Of a stretch of 32,279 bases of DNA, positions 6,749 through 13,587 are shown in pieces. The stretch lies in contig NZ_JARGEK010000013.1 in the NCBI RefSeq assembly GCF_029211165.1, forward strand, positions 1 through 32,279, written 5' to 3'. The position numbers and the translations under genes were made by a program. The first letter of the stretch is position 1; each line of letters begins with the position of its first letter. Under the pieces are notes generated by a model. That model saw only the letters and a list, made by a program, of their open reading frames with translations, searched no databases and was not told the DNA's origin. Source of the DNA: Roseisolibacter sp. H3M3-2 (GTDB taxonomy: Bacteria > Gemmatimonadota > Gemmatimonadetes > Gemmatimonadales > Gemmatimonadaceae).

Positions 6749-7189
6749 GTGCAACGGCTCCACCGCGCGACCCGCGCTGCCGCCCTCCTGATACTGGTCG
6801 GCGCCTGCGCGCTGCCGACGCGCGACCGCGCCCGCTTCGAGTTCCGCGCGGCAGCTGGCGCCCGGACGCGGGGCGCGGATTCCGCGATGGCCGTCCTCGT
6901 CGTGTGTCCGCGCATGGCGTGGGGCAGCCGCGCCGTGGTGCCCGGCACCGAGGTGCGGCTGGTGGGGACGACGGAGCGCGCGACGGTCGCGGCCGATTCC
7001 GCCTGCGCCGTCGTGCGGGCCGACGCCGGCGAGCGGACGGTGGTGCTGCGGCGAATCGGCTTCCGGGAGGCCTTCACGTCGTGGCGGGCCCGGCGCGGCT
7101 ACACGGATACGCTGCGGGTCTGGCTGGCCGACGGACGGATGTATCTTGGCTTAGCCGACCGAGCGGACCCGGCGCCGCGCGCGCCCTAA
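6749..7189 (+). CDS. Putative lipoprotein, unknown
   Basis: A 146-residue protein with a lipoprotein signal (AALLILVGAC, Cys at residue 20). The mature domain is beta-rich with VVPGTEVRLVGTTERATVAADSACAVVRADAGERTVVLRRIGF, which resembles small carboxypeptidase-regulatory-like or PEGA-type beta-sandwich domains, ending in a basic and proline-rich tail. GTG 6749 is preceded by AGGAC. An ATG at 6741 is out of frame and should not be used. The stop is in the R'' of attC 16. Predicted periplasmic or surface anchored. Confidence 0.7.
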   Translation: MQRLHRATRAAALLILVGACALPTRDRARFEFRAAAGARTRGADSAMAVLVVCPRMAWGSRAVVPGTEVRLVGTTERATVAADSACAVVRADAGERTVVLRRIGFREAFTSWRARRGYTDTLRVWLADGRMYLGLADRADPAPRAP

Positions 7190-7312
7190 CGTGGCGTTGC
7201 AGCTGACGGGCGCGTGGGGAGCATCGGGCTGTGCCCCCGCCGCCGGCATCGCACAATCGGGGCTGGCGCGCCCGCGACGTTGAGGGCCCGCAGCTGAACT
7301 GGGGCGTTAGGG
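7184..7312 (+). repeat. attC 16 (class B)
   Basis: R'' CCCTAAC, spacer GTGGCG, L'' CAGCTGAC, CGCACAATCG hairpin motif, R' GTTAGGG. Confidence 0.95.
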
Positions 7313-7327
7313 CTACACACTGGCGGG

Positions 7328-7356
7328 TTGCCGGCGGTCGAGCGTCGCGACAGCAT
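7328..7356 (+). promoter_or_regulatory. Putative promoter of toxin-antitoxin cassette
   Basis: TTGCCG (7328-7333), 17 bases, then CAGCAT (7351-7356), with ATG 7364 seven bases on. The -10 box is weak (three of six), but the -35 box sits at exactly the same distance from the start codon as in the brnT cassette. Confidence 0.4.
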
Positions 7357-7363
7357 TCCCTGC

Positions 7364-7612
7364 ATGCGCCGGAACCCCGACTTCGACTTCCGCCACCTGG
7401 ACGCCCCTGCGCGCGTCCGGCTCGCGCTCGATCTCTGGGAGAGCCTCGACGCGGCCGAACGTGAGGCGGCGTTCCCGCTCACCGAGGCGCAGGCGGCGGA
7501 GCTCGACCGCCGGGTCGCCGAGATGGACCGGGACGGCGACCCCGGGCGGCCCTGGGACGAGGTGCGCGAATCCATCCGGGCCGAGGCACGACTCCGGCAG
7601 CGCGGCGCGTGA
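7364..7612 (+). CDS. Addiction-module antitoxin (RelB/ParD-type, short)
   Basis: An 82-residue acidic protein with the pattern of the small antitoxins paired with ParE/RelE toxins: ARVRLALDLWESLDAAEREAAFPLTEAQAAELDRRVAEM, then DPGRPWDEVRESIRAEARL. The PWDEVR segment is typical of the addiction-module family. ATG 7364 is chosen because the frame before it lacks the family pattern and holds the promoter-like box. Its stop overlaps the toxin start (GTGA), so the pair is translationally coupled. The same kind of pair occurs at 17304/17558. Confidence 0.82.
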   Translation: MRRNPDFDFRHLDAPARVRLALDLWESLDAAEREAAFPLTEAQAAELDRRVAEMDRDGDPGRPWDEVRESIRAEARLRQRGA

Positions 7613-7908
7613 CGGCGCCGCGCTTCTCGTTTCGCGCCGCCGCGGCCGCCGACCTGGCCGCCGCGTACGAGTGGTACGAGGGGCGGGAATCGGGCTTGGG
7701 GGAGGCCCTGCTCCGCGCCGTGGGGGAGGCCGCCGCGGGCGCCGCCGCGGCGCCGGAGCAGTACCCGGTCGTCCGCGGGGACGTGCGGCGCGTGCTCGTC
7801 GGGCGCTTCCCGTACGGGCTGTTCTACCGCGTGCTGCGTGGCGAGGTGGTGGTCGTCGCATGCTTCCACCTGCGACGGGACCCGCAGGTCTGGCACCGAC
7901 GGCGGTGA
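7609..7908 (+). CDS. RelE/ParE family toxin
   Basis: A 99-residue basic protein of the RelE/ParE superfamily: FRAAAAADLAAAYEWYEGRESGLGEALLRAV in the helical N-terminal half, then FPYGLFYRV and VVACFHLRRDPQVWHRRR at the C-terminus. The GRFPYGLFYRV strand is the family hallmark. It should inhibit growth (gyrase or ribosome-dependent RNA targets are known for the family; the target here is unknown). The GTG start overlaps the antitoxin stop. It is homologous to the toxin at 17558. Confidence 0.87.
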   Translation: MTAPRFSFRAAAAADLAAAYEWYEGRESGLGEALLRAVGEAAAGAAAAPEQYPVVRGDVRRVLVGRFPYGLFYRVLRGEVVVVACFHLRRDPQVWHRRR

Positions 7909-7909
7909 G

Positions 7910-8039
7910 CCCTAACGAGTCGTTGCAGCAGACGGCGCCCGTCACGCATGGTGGTGGGGCGCCCGCCGACGCCGGTGAGCGGAGCGACCCGCGACCTGCC
8001 CGCGCGCTTCGGCGCCGCAGCTGAACTCTGGCGTTATGT
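7910..8039 (+). repeat. attC 17 (class A-like)
   Basis: R'' CCCTAAC, spacer GAGTCG, L'' CAGCAGAC, R' GTTATGT. Hairpin very similar to attC 27 and decayed attC 48. Confidence 0.95.
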
Positions 8040-8057
8040 GGCTACACGCACTCTCGA

Positions 8058-8360
8058 ATGGCACGCTTCCGAGTTGACGATGTCTGGGCGCTGTTCGCCG
8101 GCCGACGCGTGGCGGTGGCCGGCGAGATCCTCGAGGGGGAGGTGCGGCCCGGGATGGTCGCGCGGGCGGTAGGCGGCTTCACCGCCGTCGTCCAAGCGGT
8201 CGAGTTCGTGCGGCAGTCCGGCGGAGTCGAGCAGGTTTCGCTCGACCTAGGGTCGCCGGACGGTCCGGCCGAACAGCAAGCGTGGATGGCCGCGCTGAGC
8301 GCGCTCTCGGAGCTCACGCTCGACGACCCGGAAGCCGGGCATCCCGAGGCAGCCACATAA
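8058..8360 (+). CDS. Small beta-barrel protein resembling EF-Tu domain 2
   Basis: A 100-residue protein starting FRVDDVWALFAGRRVAVAGEILEGEVRPGM, the order of strands and the GRxVAVAGxIxxGxVRPGM signature seen in domain 2 of translational GTPases, but with no GTP-binding domain. The second half is an amphipathic helix-rich tail. A different cassette (20022) encodes a protein resembling EF-Tu domain 3. Function unknown; similarity is by eye. ATG 8058 is clear, and the stop is in R''. Its arms GTTATGTGGCT and AGCCACATAAC match over 11 bases. Confidence 0.68.
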   Translation: MARFRVDDVWALFAGRRVAVAGEILEGEVRPGMVARAVGGFTAVVQAVEFVRQSGGVEQVSLDLGSPDGPAEQQAWMAALSALSELTLDDPEAGHPEAAT

Positions 8361-8451
8361 CGTGACGCTGCAGCTGTCGGTTGGGCTGCGGAAGTGGCGC
8401 CTTCGGCGCCACATTGGTTGCATCCACCCGCAGCTGAGCTTCGCGTTAGAC
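8355..8451 (+). repeat. attC 18 (class C, variant)
   Basis: R'' ACATAAC, spacer GTGACG, L'' CAGCTGTC, inner stem GTGGCGCCTTCGGCGCCAC, L' GCAGCTGAGC followed by a shortened TTCGC spacer, R' GTTAGAC. Confidence 0.9.
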
Positions 8452-8465
8452 AACAACGAGGCTCC

Positions 8466-8693
8466 ATGCTCGACGCACGCGTCCGCACCGCGCTCATCGA
8501 GTACCAGCAGGGCCGCCGCGACCTCGAGTCCGCGGCCCGGCTGCTCGCCCAGGTGCGCCGCGAGACGGGCTGCCTGGAGCTCTACCCCTCGGCGTCGTCG
8601 AGTCCCGCGGAGCGCGCCCTCCTCGCGCGCTTCGCGCAGCTGGTCACGGAGGACGGGGGCGCGGGGGCCGGGGGCGGCGCCGCTGTTGTCTAA
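8466..8693 (+). CDS. Unknown small protein, duplicated cassette copy 2
   Basis: A 75-residue near-copy of the protein at 2344 (three differences: P4A, W25R, R36C), with the same leader after GTTAGAC and the same R'', GGATCG spacer and L'' after it. The attC hairpin that follows is class A, whereas copy 1 has class B. Family unknown; the duplication and sequence conservation show that the frame is real or very recently copied. The stop TAA lies in R''. Confidence 0.75.
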   Translation: MLDARVRTALIEYQQGRRDLESAARLLAQVRRETGCLELYPSASSSPAERALLARFAQLVTEDGGAGAGGGAAVV

Positions 8694-8817
8694 CGGATCG
8701 TTGCAGCTGACGGCGCCCAGCGGGCATCATGGGTCATCCGGCTCGGCGCCGGTGCCCGCCTCGGCTCTCACGCGCGCGCTCGGCTCGGAGCGCCGCAGCT
8801 GAACTTGGGCGTTAGGC
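8688..8817 (+). repeat. attC 19 (class A; unusual GGATCG spacer)
   Basis: R'' GTCTAAC, spacer GGATCG and L'' CAGCTGAC as in attC 7, then a class A hairpin; R' GTTAGGC. Confidence 0.95.
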
Positions 8818-9075
8818 GCACTCACGACCGACTGCTTTGCTGCTTGCCCTCGAAGCTGTCGCGGCTGTCCATGCTTGCTGCCCTTGCCGGCGTGTTGCTG
8901 CTCGATCGGATGCGCCCTGGGCATCAGGTGGTGCGCATGCTCGGTGTGCGCTCGCCGGCGGCTGGCGGCGCCGGGCATCAGGGCGCGCGCGGGCAGCGCG
9001 CGCGCAGACGGCCGGCTGGCGGCGCCGCGCATCAGGTGGGCGCGCGGGCGGCCCCTCGCGGCGACGCTGCTCGGC
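8812..9075 (+). other. ORF-less cassette, repeated family copy 3
   Basis: A 264-base relative of the cassettes at 1, 4469 and 13180. The first half is close to identical, and a GCGCGCGCGGGCAG stretch replaces the ATGGGCGCGAGCC stretch of copy 2. Three GCATCAGG motifs are present. No conserved frame. Confidence 0.75.
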
Positions 9076-9204
9076 GCCTAACGTGGCGTTGCAGCTGACC
9101 GAGCGACCGGGCATCAGGTTTCTCCCGCGCCGCACTCCGTGCCCGGCTCGGCGTCCGTGGGGGCGCTCGGCTCGGGCCTCGGCAGCTGAACTCGGGCGTT
9201 AGGG
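9076..9204 (+). repeat. attC 20 (class A variant)
   Basis: R'' GCCTAAC, spacer GTGGCG, L'' CAGCTGAC, hairpin as in attC 8, R' GTTAGGG. Confidence 0.95.
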
Positions 9205-9219
9205 AGACTCGGCATCGCC

Positions 9220-9477
9220 ATGGATCACACCCGCACGCCATCCTTCCGCCTCGCGGCCTTCCTCGGCGAAGTCCGCCGCAGCACCAGCGCGGGCTGCCGG
9301 TATAGCTCCCCAGCGGACTTCGAGTCCGCCGACCGCATCGAACTGCGCTACCAGGACGCGCCCAACGGTCCGGAGCGCATGATCGGCCTGCGCGCGGAAC
9401 TCCGCGACGGCGTGCCTGTCATCGCGCTCTACGAACATTCCGAACTCGCACCCTCTACGCGTGCGGACGCTCCCTAA
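9220..9477 (+). CDS. Hypothetical protein
   Basis: An 85-residue soluble protein of unrecognised family, with a basic N-terminus (FRLAAFLGEVRRSTSAGCRY) and a beta-rich second half (IELRYQDAPNGPERMIGLRAELRDGVPVIALYEHSEL). It contains one cysteine and no recognisable catalytic motif. ATG 9220 is 16 bases after R'. The stop TAA is in the next R'' box. Alone in its cassette. Confidence 0.68.
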   Translation: MDHTRTPSFRLAAFLGEVRRSTSAGCRYSSPADFESADRIELRYQDAPNGPERMIGLRAELRDGVPVIALYEHSELAPSTRADAP

Positions 9478-9598
9478 CGTGGCGTTGCAGCTGACCGGCC
9501 GTGGGGAGCATCAGGTCGTGCGCCGGCCGACGGCGTCGCACAATCGAGCGCGTCGCGCCCGCCGCCTCGATGCCGGCAGCTGAACTCGGGCGTTAGGC
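9472..9598 (+). repeat. attC 21 (class B)
   Basis: R'' CCCTAAC, spacer GTGGCG, L'' CAGCTGAC, R' GTTAGGC. Almost identical to attC 24 although their cassettes are unrelated. Confidence 0.96.
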
Positions 9599-9624
9599 CG
9601 TCACCGTCGTCTTCCTACACACGC

Positions 9625-10032
9625 TTGGGGATCGTGCTCTCGCCCGCGATTTGGCGATTCGCCGCAGCCTCCGCGCTGTGTAGCGTCGCGGCGTGCCGCC
9701 GAGCGCCGGCGCGGCTCGCGTACGAGGCGCCGCTGTGCGCCCCCCCGGCGGAGGTGGCGGCGCGGGCCCCCGGGCGCCTGCGCATCGACGGGCCGTACGC
9801 GTGGAGGCCCGGGCTCGGGGACTCCCTTGTGCTGATCGTCGACGGTGTCGAGCGGTGGCGTGGGGTCTACGCGGCCTGCCGCGCGGAACGTACAGGGGCG
9901 GCTCACCCCGCCCACGCGGCCGACTCGGTCGTCGGTGTCTACTTGGTGCACGGGGATTCCGTGCGTCTCCGCTACGGCGTCGGAGGCGCGCGGCCCGCCG
10001 CCGTGGTCGTCGAGACACGCCGGGCGCCGTAG
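9625..10032 (+). CDS. Putative lipoprotein, unknown
   Basis: A protein of up to 135 residues with an N-terminal hydrophobic segment and lipobox (AAASALCSVAAC, Cys at residue 24). The mature domain is beta-rich (GRLRIDGPYAWRPGLGDSLVLIVDGVERWRGVY, then DSVVGVYLVHGDSVRLRYGV). The start is uncertain between TTG 9625 and GTG 9634; the latter gives the more normal signal length. Family unknown. Predicted cell envelope. The stop lies 20 bases before attC 22. Confidence 0.66.
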   Translation: MGIVLSPAIWRFAAASALCSVAACRRAPARLAYEAPLCAPPAEVAARAPGRLRIDGPYAWRPGLGDSLVLIVDGVERWRGVYAACRAERTGAAHPAHAADSVVGVYLVHGDSVRLRYGVGGARPAAVVVETRRAP

Positions 10033-10054
10033 CGCTGGGCGCCAGCGCGTGGCG

Positions 10055-10153
10055 GCCTAACGTGGCGTTGCAGCTGACGTGGGGGCTACGGAGTTGCCTC
10101 GGCTCCGCCTCGGCTCTATGTCATCCCCACGCAGCTGAACTTGGGCGTTCGGC
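10055..10153 (+). repeat. attC 22 (class C)
   Basis: R'' GCCTAAC, spacer GTGGCG, L'' CAGCTGAC, R' GTTCGGC. Confidence 0.95.
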
Positions 10154-10176
10154 GGACACACCCTCGGCACTTCCGC

Positions 10177-10588
10177 ATGCACAGTCTTGGACGCACGCGG
10201 CCGCGTCGGCGCCCGGCACTCGTGGCCGCCCTCGCATTCACCGCGGCGGCTTGTGACAGCGTGACGGGCGCCGCGGGACGGGCGGTCGACGCCTCGGGCC
10301 GTCCCGTCGTGGGCGCCCTCGTCGTGCTCAAACACGAAGGCACGCCCGCGGACAGCTCGGAATCGTTCAGCCGGACTGACAGTGCGGGACGCTTCGACGC
10401 GCTGCTGCACGGCGGGTACGGTCCGCCCGACGCGGTCCTCGCGATCTGCGGCTCCGGCCGCAGCCGCGCCCAACTCGCATCCCCGGTGGCGCGTGGCGCC
10501 GCGATCTGACCCTGACCGTGAATGAGGCCTCGGTCGAGGGCTCGCAGATCGCGTGCGCCGTTCCGCCGGGCGTCAGGGTGCGGCCGTG
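10177..10588 (+). pseudogene. Carboxypeptidase-regulatory-like lipoprotein, probable frameshift
   Basis: The frame from ATG 10177 encodes a lipoprotein signal (ALAFTAAAC) and SVTGAAGRAVDASGRPVVGALVVL, then GGYGPPDAVLAICGSG, ending at 10509. A close homologue in this window (27093) continues past this point with PGGRLTAGLAVGL and LCEVPPGLAV. The equivalent sequence is found here in another frame (IPGGAWRRDLTLTV, then CAVPPGVRV, stop at 10588). A one-base indel near 10440-10485, possibly in the CCCC run, would restore a single ORF. It is either a broken gene or a sequencing error. Family members are envelope proteins with a beta-sandwich (CarboxypepD_reg-like) domain. Confidence 0.7.
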
Positions 10589-10638
10589 AGCCGTGCGCGC
10601 CGCGCGGACGTCCCCGGCCGTGGCACGGCCGCCCTGCC

Positions 10639-10737
10639 GCCGAACGTGGCGTTGCAGCAGACGGGCGGGCTAGGGAGTCGCCTCGGCTGCGCCTCGGCTC
10701 TATGATGTCCGCCCGCAGCTGAACTTGAGCGTTCGGC
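10639..10737 (+). repeat. attC 23 (class C)
   Basis: R'' GCCGAAC, matching GTTCGGC at the cassette's start; spacer GTGGCG; L'' CAGCAGAC; R' GTTCGGC preceded by TTGAGC. Confidence 0.94.
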
Positions 10738-10757
10738 GGACCAAGAACATCGCGACC

Positions 10758-11141
10758 GTGAGAGTCCTACTTCCCGTAGTAACGCTGCTCGCCGGGTGCG
10801 CGTCGGCGACGGCGCGAGCACCCTCGCCGTCCACCGTCGCGTGCCCCGCCGCAGGCCTGCCGGCGGAACCCGAGACCGCGGGGCTGACGCCGCCGCGGGC
10901 GGACGGCCTGTTCGTCCCGCCGATGCCGATCCCGGACGGCGTGCGCGGCTCGCGCGCCGAGATCCGCCTCGTCGTCGATGCGGCCGGCCGGCCGCTGGCG
11001 GACTCCGTGACCGTCTGCGGCGTGGCGGATCAGCGCTACGCCGCGCGCCTCGCCCGCGCGGCCGCGCAGCTGTCGTTCCGGCCCGCGCAGCAGGGCGGAC
11101 GCGCCGTGGCGGCGCCGGCGCGGCTACGGTACGAACTCTGA
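10758..11141 (+). CDS. Lipoprotein with TonB C-terminal-like domain
   Basis: A 127-residue protein with a compact lipoprotein signal (VLLPVVTLLAGC, Cys at residue 14) and a C-terminal domain from about residue 60: AEIRLVVDAAGRPLADSVTVCGVADQRYAARLARAAAQLSFRPA, then GRAVAAPARLRYEL. The VVDAAGRP, F(R)PA and GRAV motifs are those of the TonB C-terminal/energy-transducer-like domain. It lacks the usual transmembrane helix plus proline-rich linker, so it is a stand-alone envelope version. The GTG start lies 21 bases after R'. Confidence 0.75.
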   Translation: MRVLLPVVTLLAGCASATARAPSPSTVACPAAGLPAEPETAGLTPPRADGLFVPPMPIPDGVRGSRAEIRLVVDAAGRPLADSVTVCGVADQRYAARLARAAAQLSFRPAQQGGRAVAAPARLRYEL

Positions 11142-11151
11142 CGCCCGCGCA

Positions 11152-11278
11152 GCCGAACGTGGCGTTGCAGCTGACCGGTCGTCGGGAGCATCAGGTCGTG
11201 CGCCGGCCGACGGCGTCGCACAATCGAGCGCGTCGCGCCCGCCGCCTCGATGCCGGCAGCTGAACTCGGGCGTTAGGT
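11152..11278 (+). repeat. attC 24 (class B)
   Basis: R'' GCCGAAC, spacer GTGGCG, L'' CAGCTGAC, R' GTTAGGT. Hairpin differs from attC 21 at only a couple of positions. Confidence 0.96.
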
Positions 11279-11292
11279 CGCAACCACCGTCG

Positions 11293-11709
11293 ATGACACT
11301 CCAGGATCTCGTCCGCGACCCTGACGCGCTCTGGACGCGTGAGCCGCCCGCCGAGCCGGCGGTCCTGGCGGCCCTCGCCGCCGCACTGCCAGCCCTCCCC
11401 GCCGACTATCTCGCGTTCCTCGCGCTCTCCGGCGGGGGCGAGGGAGATCTTGGCGCTGATCCGGGCTGGTTCGCGCTCTGGCCAGCGGGCGAGGTGGCGG
11501 CGCTCCACGTACAGTACGAGATCCCGACCTATCTGCCCGGCTACACAGGCTTCGGGTCGAACGGCGGCGGCGAGCTGCTGGCGTTCGCGCCGGACGGGCG
11601 GGTGGTGGCCGTGCCATTCATACCGATGGACAGTGCCGAAGCGGTCGAGATCGCGCCCAGGTTCACCGACTTAGTGCGACTCTTCGGCCGCGGTGCGCCT
11701 GCGACCTAA
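11293..11709 (+). CDS. SMI1/KNR4 (SUKH) family protein
   Basis: A 138-residue protein with the SUKH layout: LPALPADYLAFLALSGGGEG (usual LPxDYxxFLxxxNGG) near residues 33-52, ALWPAGEVAAL, then GELLAFAPDGRVVAVPFIPMD (GxxxAFdxxxxVxxxPFxxxD) and a final helix EIAPRFTDLVRLFG. Bacterial SUKH proteins are commonly immunity proteins against polymorphic toxins. No toxin is nearby, so a protective or orphan role is inferred. ATG 11293 is 15 bases after R'. The stop is shared with R''. Confidence 0.82.
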   Translation: MTLQDLVRDPDALWTREPPAEPAVLAALAAALPALPADYLAFLALSGGGEGDLGADPGWFALWPAGEVAALHVQYEIPTYLPGYTGFGSNGGGELLAFAPDGRVVAVPFIPMDSAEAVEIAPRFTDLVRLFGRGAPAT

Positions 11710-11833
11710 CGTGGCGTTGCAGCTGACAAGGCGTCCGCAGCATCAGGTCACTCCCGGCTCGGCTACCGTGCTCGCCTCGGCGCCGGTGCGCGTGCTCGGC
11801 CAGCATCCTTGCAGCTGAACTTGGGCGTTCGGC
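11704..11833 (+). repeat. attC 25 (class A variant)
   Basis: R'' ACCTAAC, spacer GTGGCG, L'' CAGCTGAC, R' GTTCGGC. Confidence 0.95.
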
Positions 11834-11855
11834 AGTCCAGTAGAGTCCCATCGGA

Positions 11856-12335
11856 ATGACGACACACGCCGCTCGTCTCGTACGTCGACCGCCGCGTCTC
11901 GCCGCGCTCCTCGCGTGCGCCGTGGGCCTCCAGCCCCCGGCGCAGCCACCCGCCAGCGCCGGGTTGACGGCGGCGACGCTCCAAGCCCGGATGCGAGCCG
12001 CGCAGGGCGCTCCGCCGGCGACCGCGGCGCAGGCGTGGGCCGCCGCCCTGGGCACCGCCGACTCGCTGGTGGCCGCGGACCCAGCCAACGTGACGCCGGA
12101 AGTGCTCTTCCTCCGGGCCTACGCCGCGCTGTCGGTCGCCGAACACCGCCTGCGCGCGGCCGGAGTCGACACGACGTGCGGCCTGGCGCGCAGGGCGGCG
12201 GCGGCCGCGGACACCGCGGAGGTAAGCCTCCCGAAGTCCATCCGATTCAGCACCCGGTGGATCGACTCGCTCTACGCGCGGCTCAACCTCGCCGCGCCGC
12301 AGGCGCACCGCCTCGTCCGAGCGCGGTGCGGATGA
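11856..12335 (+). CDS. Putative secreted or lipoprotein, helical
   Basis: A 159-residue protein with an Arg-rich N-terminus, a hydrophobic stretch (LAALLACAVGLQ) that could be a lipoprotein or Sec signal, and a helical mature part of repeated helix pairs (TAAQAWAAALGTADSLVAADP, LFLRAYAALSVAEHRLRAAG, then RRAAAAADTAEV). The layout recalls TPR-like proteins but no repeat is convincing. ATG 11856 follows TCGGA. Unknown function; likely periplasmic. Confidence 0.66.
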   Translation: MTTHAARLVRRPPRLAALLACAVGLQPPAQPPASAGLTAATLQARMRAAQGAPPATAAQAWAAALGTADSLVAADPANVTPEVLFLRAYAALSVAEHRLRAAGVDTTCGLARRAAAAADTAEVSLPKSIRFSTRWIDSLYARLNLAAPQAHRLVRARCG

Positions 12336-12355
12336 TGCCGCCTCGTGCGCGCGCT

Positions 12356-12452
12356 GCCGAACGTGGCGTTGCAGCTGACGTGGGGCTCCGGTGCGCCTCG
12401 GCTCCACCTCGGCATCGGTAAACTCCCACGCAGCTGAACTGGGGCGTTATGC
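12356..12452 (+). repeat. attC 26 (class C)
   Basis: R'' GCCGAAC, matching GTTCGGC; spacer GTGGCG; L'' CAGCTGAC; R' GTTATGC. Confidence 0.95.
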
Positions 12453-12468
12453 CGCCCCGGTCCCCCTC

Positions 12469-12498
12469 ATGACGCGGCCCTCCGCCGAGCGCTATCTT
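12469..12498 (+). promoter_or_regulatory. Possible promoter of toxin-antitoxin cassette
   Basis: ATGACG (12469-12474), 18 bases, then TATCTT (12493-12498), 19 bases before GTG 12518. Weak match; offered only because TA cassettes usually carry their own promoter. Confidence 0.3.
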
Positions 12499-12517
12499 GC
12501 GGGCACCCTTCCGTCGT

Positions 12518-12715
12518 GTGAGGCCGCCCTTGAGTGACGCCACCGCTAAGCAGCTTGCCCTCCGCGCCCTAGAGCAACTCCCCGAGGATGCGACCCTCGA
12601 GGACGCCATGGAGCGGCTGTACCTGCTCGAGAAGATCGAGCGCGGCCGGGCCGACATCCGCGAGGGGCGGGTGGTGGCCCACGAGGATGTCGTCGCGCGG
12701 TTCGGCCCGCGCTGA
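12518..12715 (+). CDS. Antitoxin of a RelE/ParE-type module
   Basis: A 65-residue acidic protein: KQLALRALEQLPEDATLEDAMERLYLLEKIERGRADIREGRVVAHEDVVARF. The ALxxLPEDATLEDAMERLYLLEKIERG block is typical of short antitoxins that precede ParE toxins. The start is GTG 12518 or TTG 12530; both keep the family core. The toxin begins ten bases after the stop. It is expected to bind and neutralise that toxin and probably to autoregulate. Confidence 0.8.
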   Translation: MRPPLSDATAKQLALRALEQLPEDATLEDAMERLYLLEKIERGRADIREGRVVAHEDVVARFGPR

Positions 12716-12725
12716 GCGGGCCCCG

Positions 12726-13025
12726 GTGTCGCACACGCGCATCGTCTGGTCGGCGCAGGCGGTCGACGACGTGGCGGAGATCCACGACTATATCGCCCGG
12801 AACTCGCCCCGCTACGCGGCCGTCGTATCGGGGCGACTCGTTGCGGCGGTGGATCGGCTGCGGCTCGACCCGGAGTCCGGGCGCATGGTGCCGGAGCTCG
12901 CCGATCCGACGGTGCGCGAGGTGATCCACGGTGCGTACCGCCTCGTCTACGAGCTGCGCGCCGGCGTGGTGGAAGTGCTCACCGTCTTCCGCGGCTCGCG
13001 GCAGTTCCCCTCGCTCGACCGCTGA
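12726..13025 (+). CDS. RelE/ParE family toxin
   Basis: A 99-residue toxin with the standard ParE/RelE pattern: RIVWSAQAVDDVAEIHDYIARNSPRYAAVVSGRLVAAVDRL in the helical hairpin, then SGRMVPEL, VREVIHGAYRLVYELRAGVVEVLTVFRGSRQF at the C-terminal strands. The REVIHGAYRLVYEL segment is the hallmark. GTG 12726 is chosen as the first start after the antitoxin, giving a full-length protein. It inhibits growth in the family (gyrase or mRNA targets known); the target here is not determined. Confidence 0.88.
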   Translation: MSHTRIVWSAQAVDDVAEIHDYIARNSPRYAAVVSGRLVAAVDRLRLDPESGRMVPELADPTVREVIHGAYRLVYELRAGVVEVLTVFRGSRQFPSLDR

Positions 13026-13055
13026 CGGCGGGTGCGCCGTGATCCGCACCTGGCG

Positions 13056-13185
13056 GCATAACGTGACGTTGCAGCAGACGGCGCCCGTCACGCATGCCGG
13101 TGGAGCGCCCGCGCATGCCGGTGAGCGGGGCGACCCGCGGCCCGCCCGCGCGCTTCGGCGCCGCAGCTGAACTTGGGCGTTAGGC
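13056..13185 (+). repeat. attC 27 (class A-like)
   Basis: R'' GCATAAC, matching GTTATGC; spacer GTGACG; L'' CAGCAGAC; R' GTTAGGC. Hairpin resembles attC 17. Confidence 0.95.
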
Positions 13186-13439
13186 GCACTCACGACCGAC
13201 TGCTTTGCTGCTTCCCCCGGAAGCTGTCCCGGCTGTCTCTGCCTGAGGCCCTTGCCGGCGGGCTGCTGCTCGATCGGATGCGCCCTGGGCATCAGGTGGT
13301 GCGCATGCTCGGTGTGCGCTCGCCGGCGGCTGGCGGCGCCGGGCATCAGGGCGCGCGCGGGCAGTGCGCGCGCCGACGGCTGGCGGCGCCGCGCATCAGG
13401 TGGGCGCGCGAGCGACACCTCGCGGCGGCGCTTCTCGGC
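13180..13439 (+). other. ORF-less cassette, repeated family copy 4
   Basis: A 260-base relative of the cassettes at 1, 4469 and 8812, four bases shorter than copies 2 and 3. The frame shift this causes argues against a protein product. GCATCAGG motifs are repeated three times. Confidence 0.75.
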
Positions 13440-13569
13440 GCCTAACGTGGCGTTGCAGCCGACGGCGCCTCGGGGGCATCATGGGTCGCCCGGCTCGGCC
13501 TCCGTGCCCGGCTCGGCTCCAGTGCGCGCGCTCGGCTCGGAGCGCCGCAGCTGAACTCGGGCGTTAGCC
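13440..13569 (+). repeat. attC 28 (class A)
   Basis: R'' GCCTAAC, spacer GTGGCG, L'' CAGCCGAC, R' GTTAGCC. Confidence 0.95.
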
Positions 13570-13587
13570 GGACCCAGACTCCCACGG

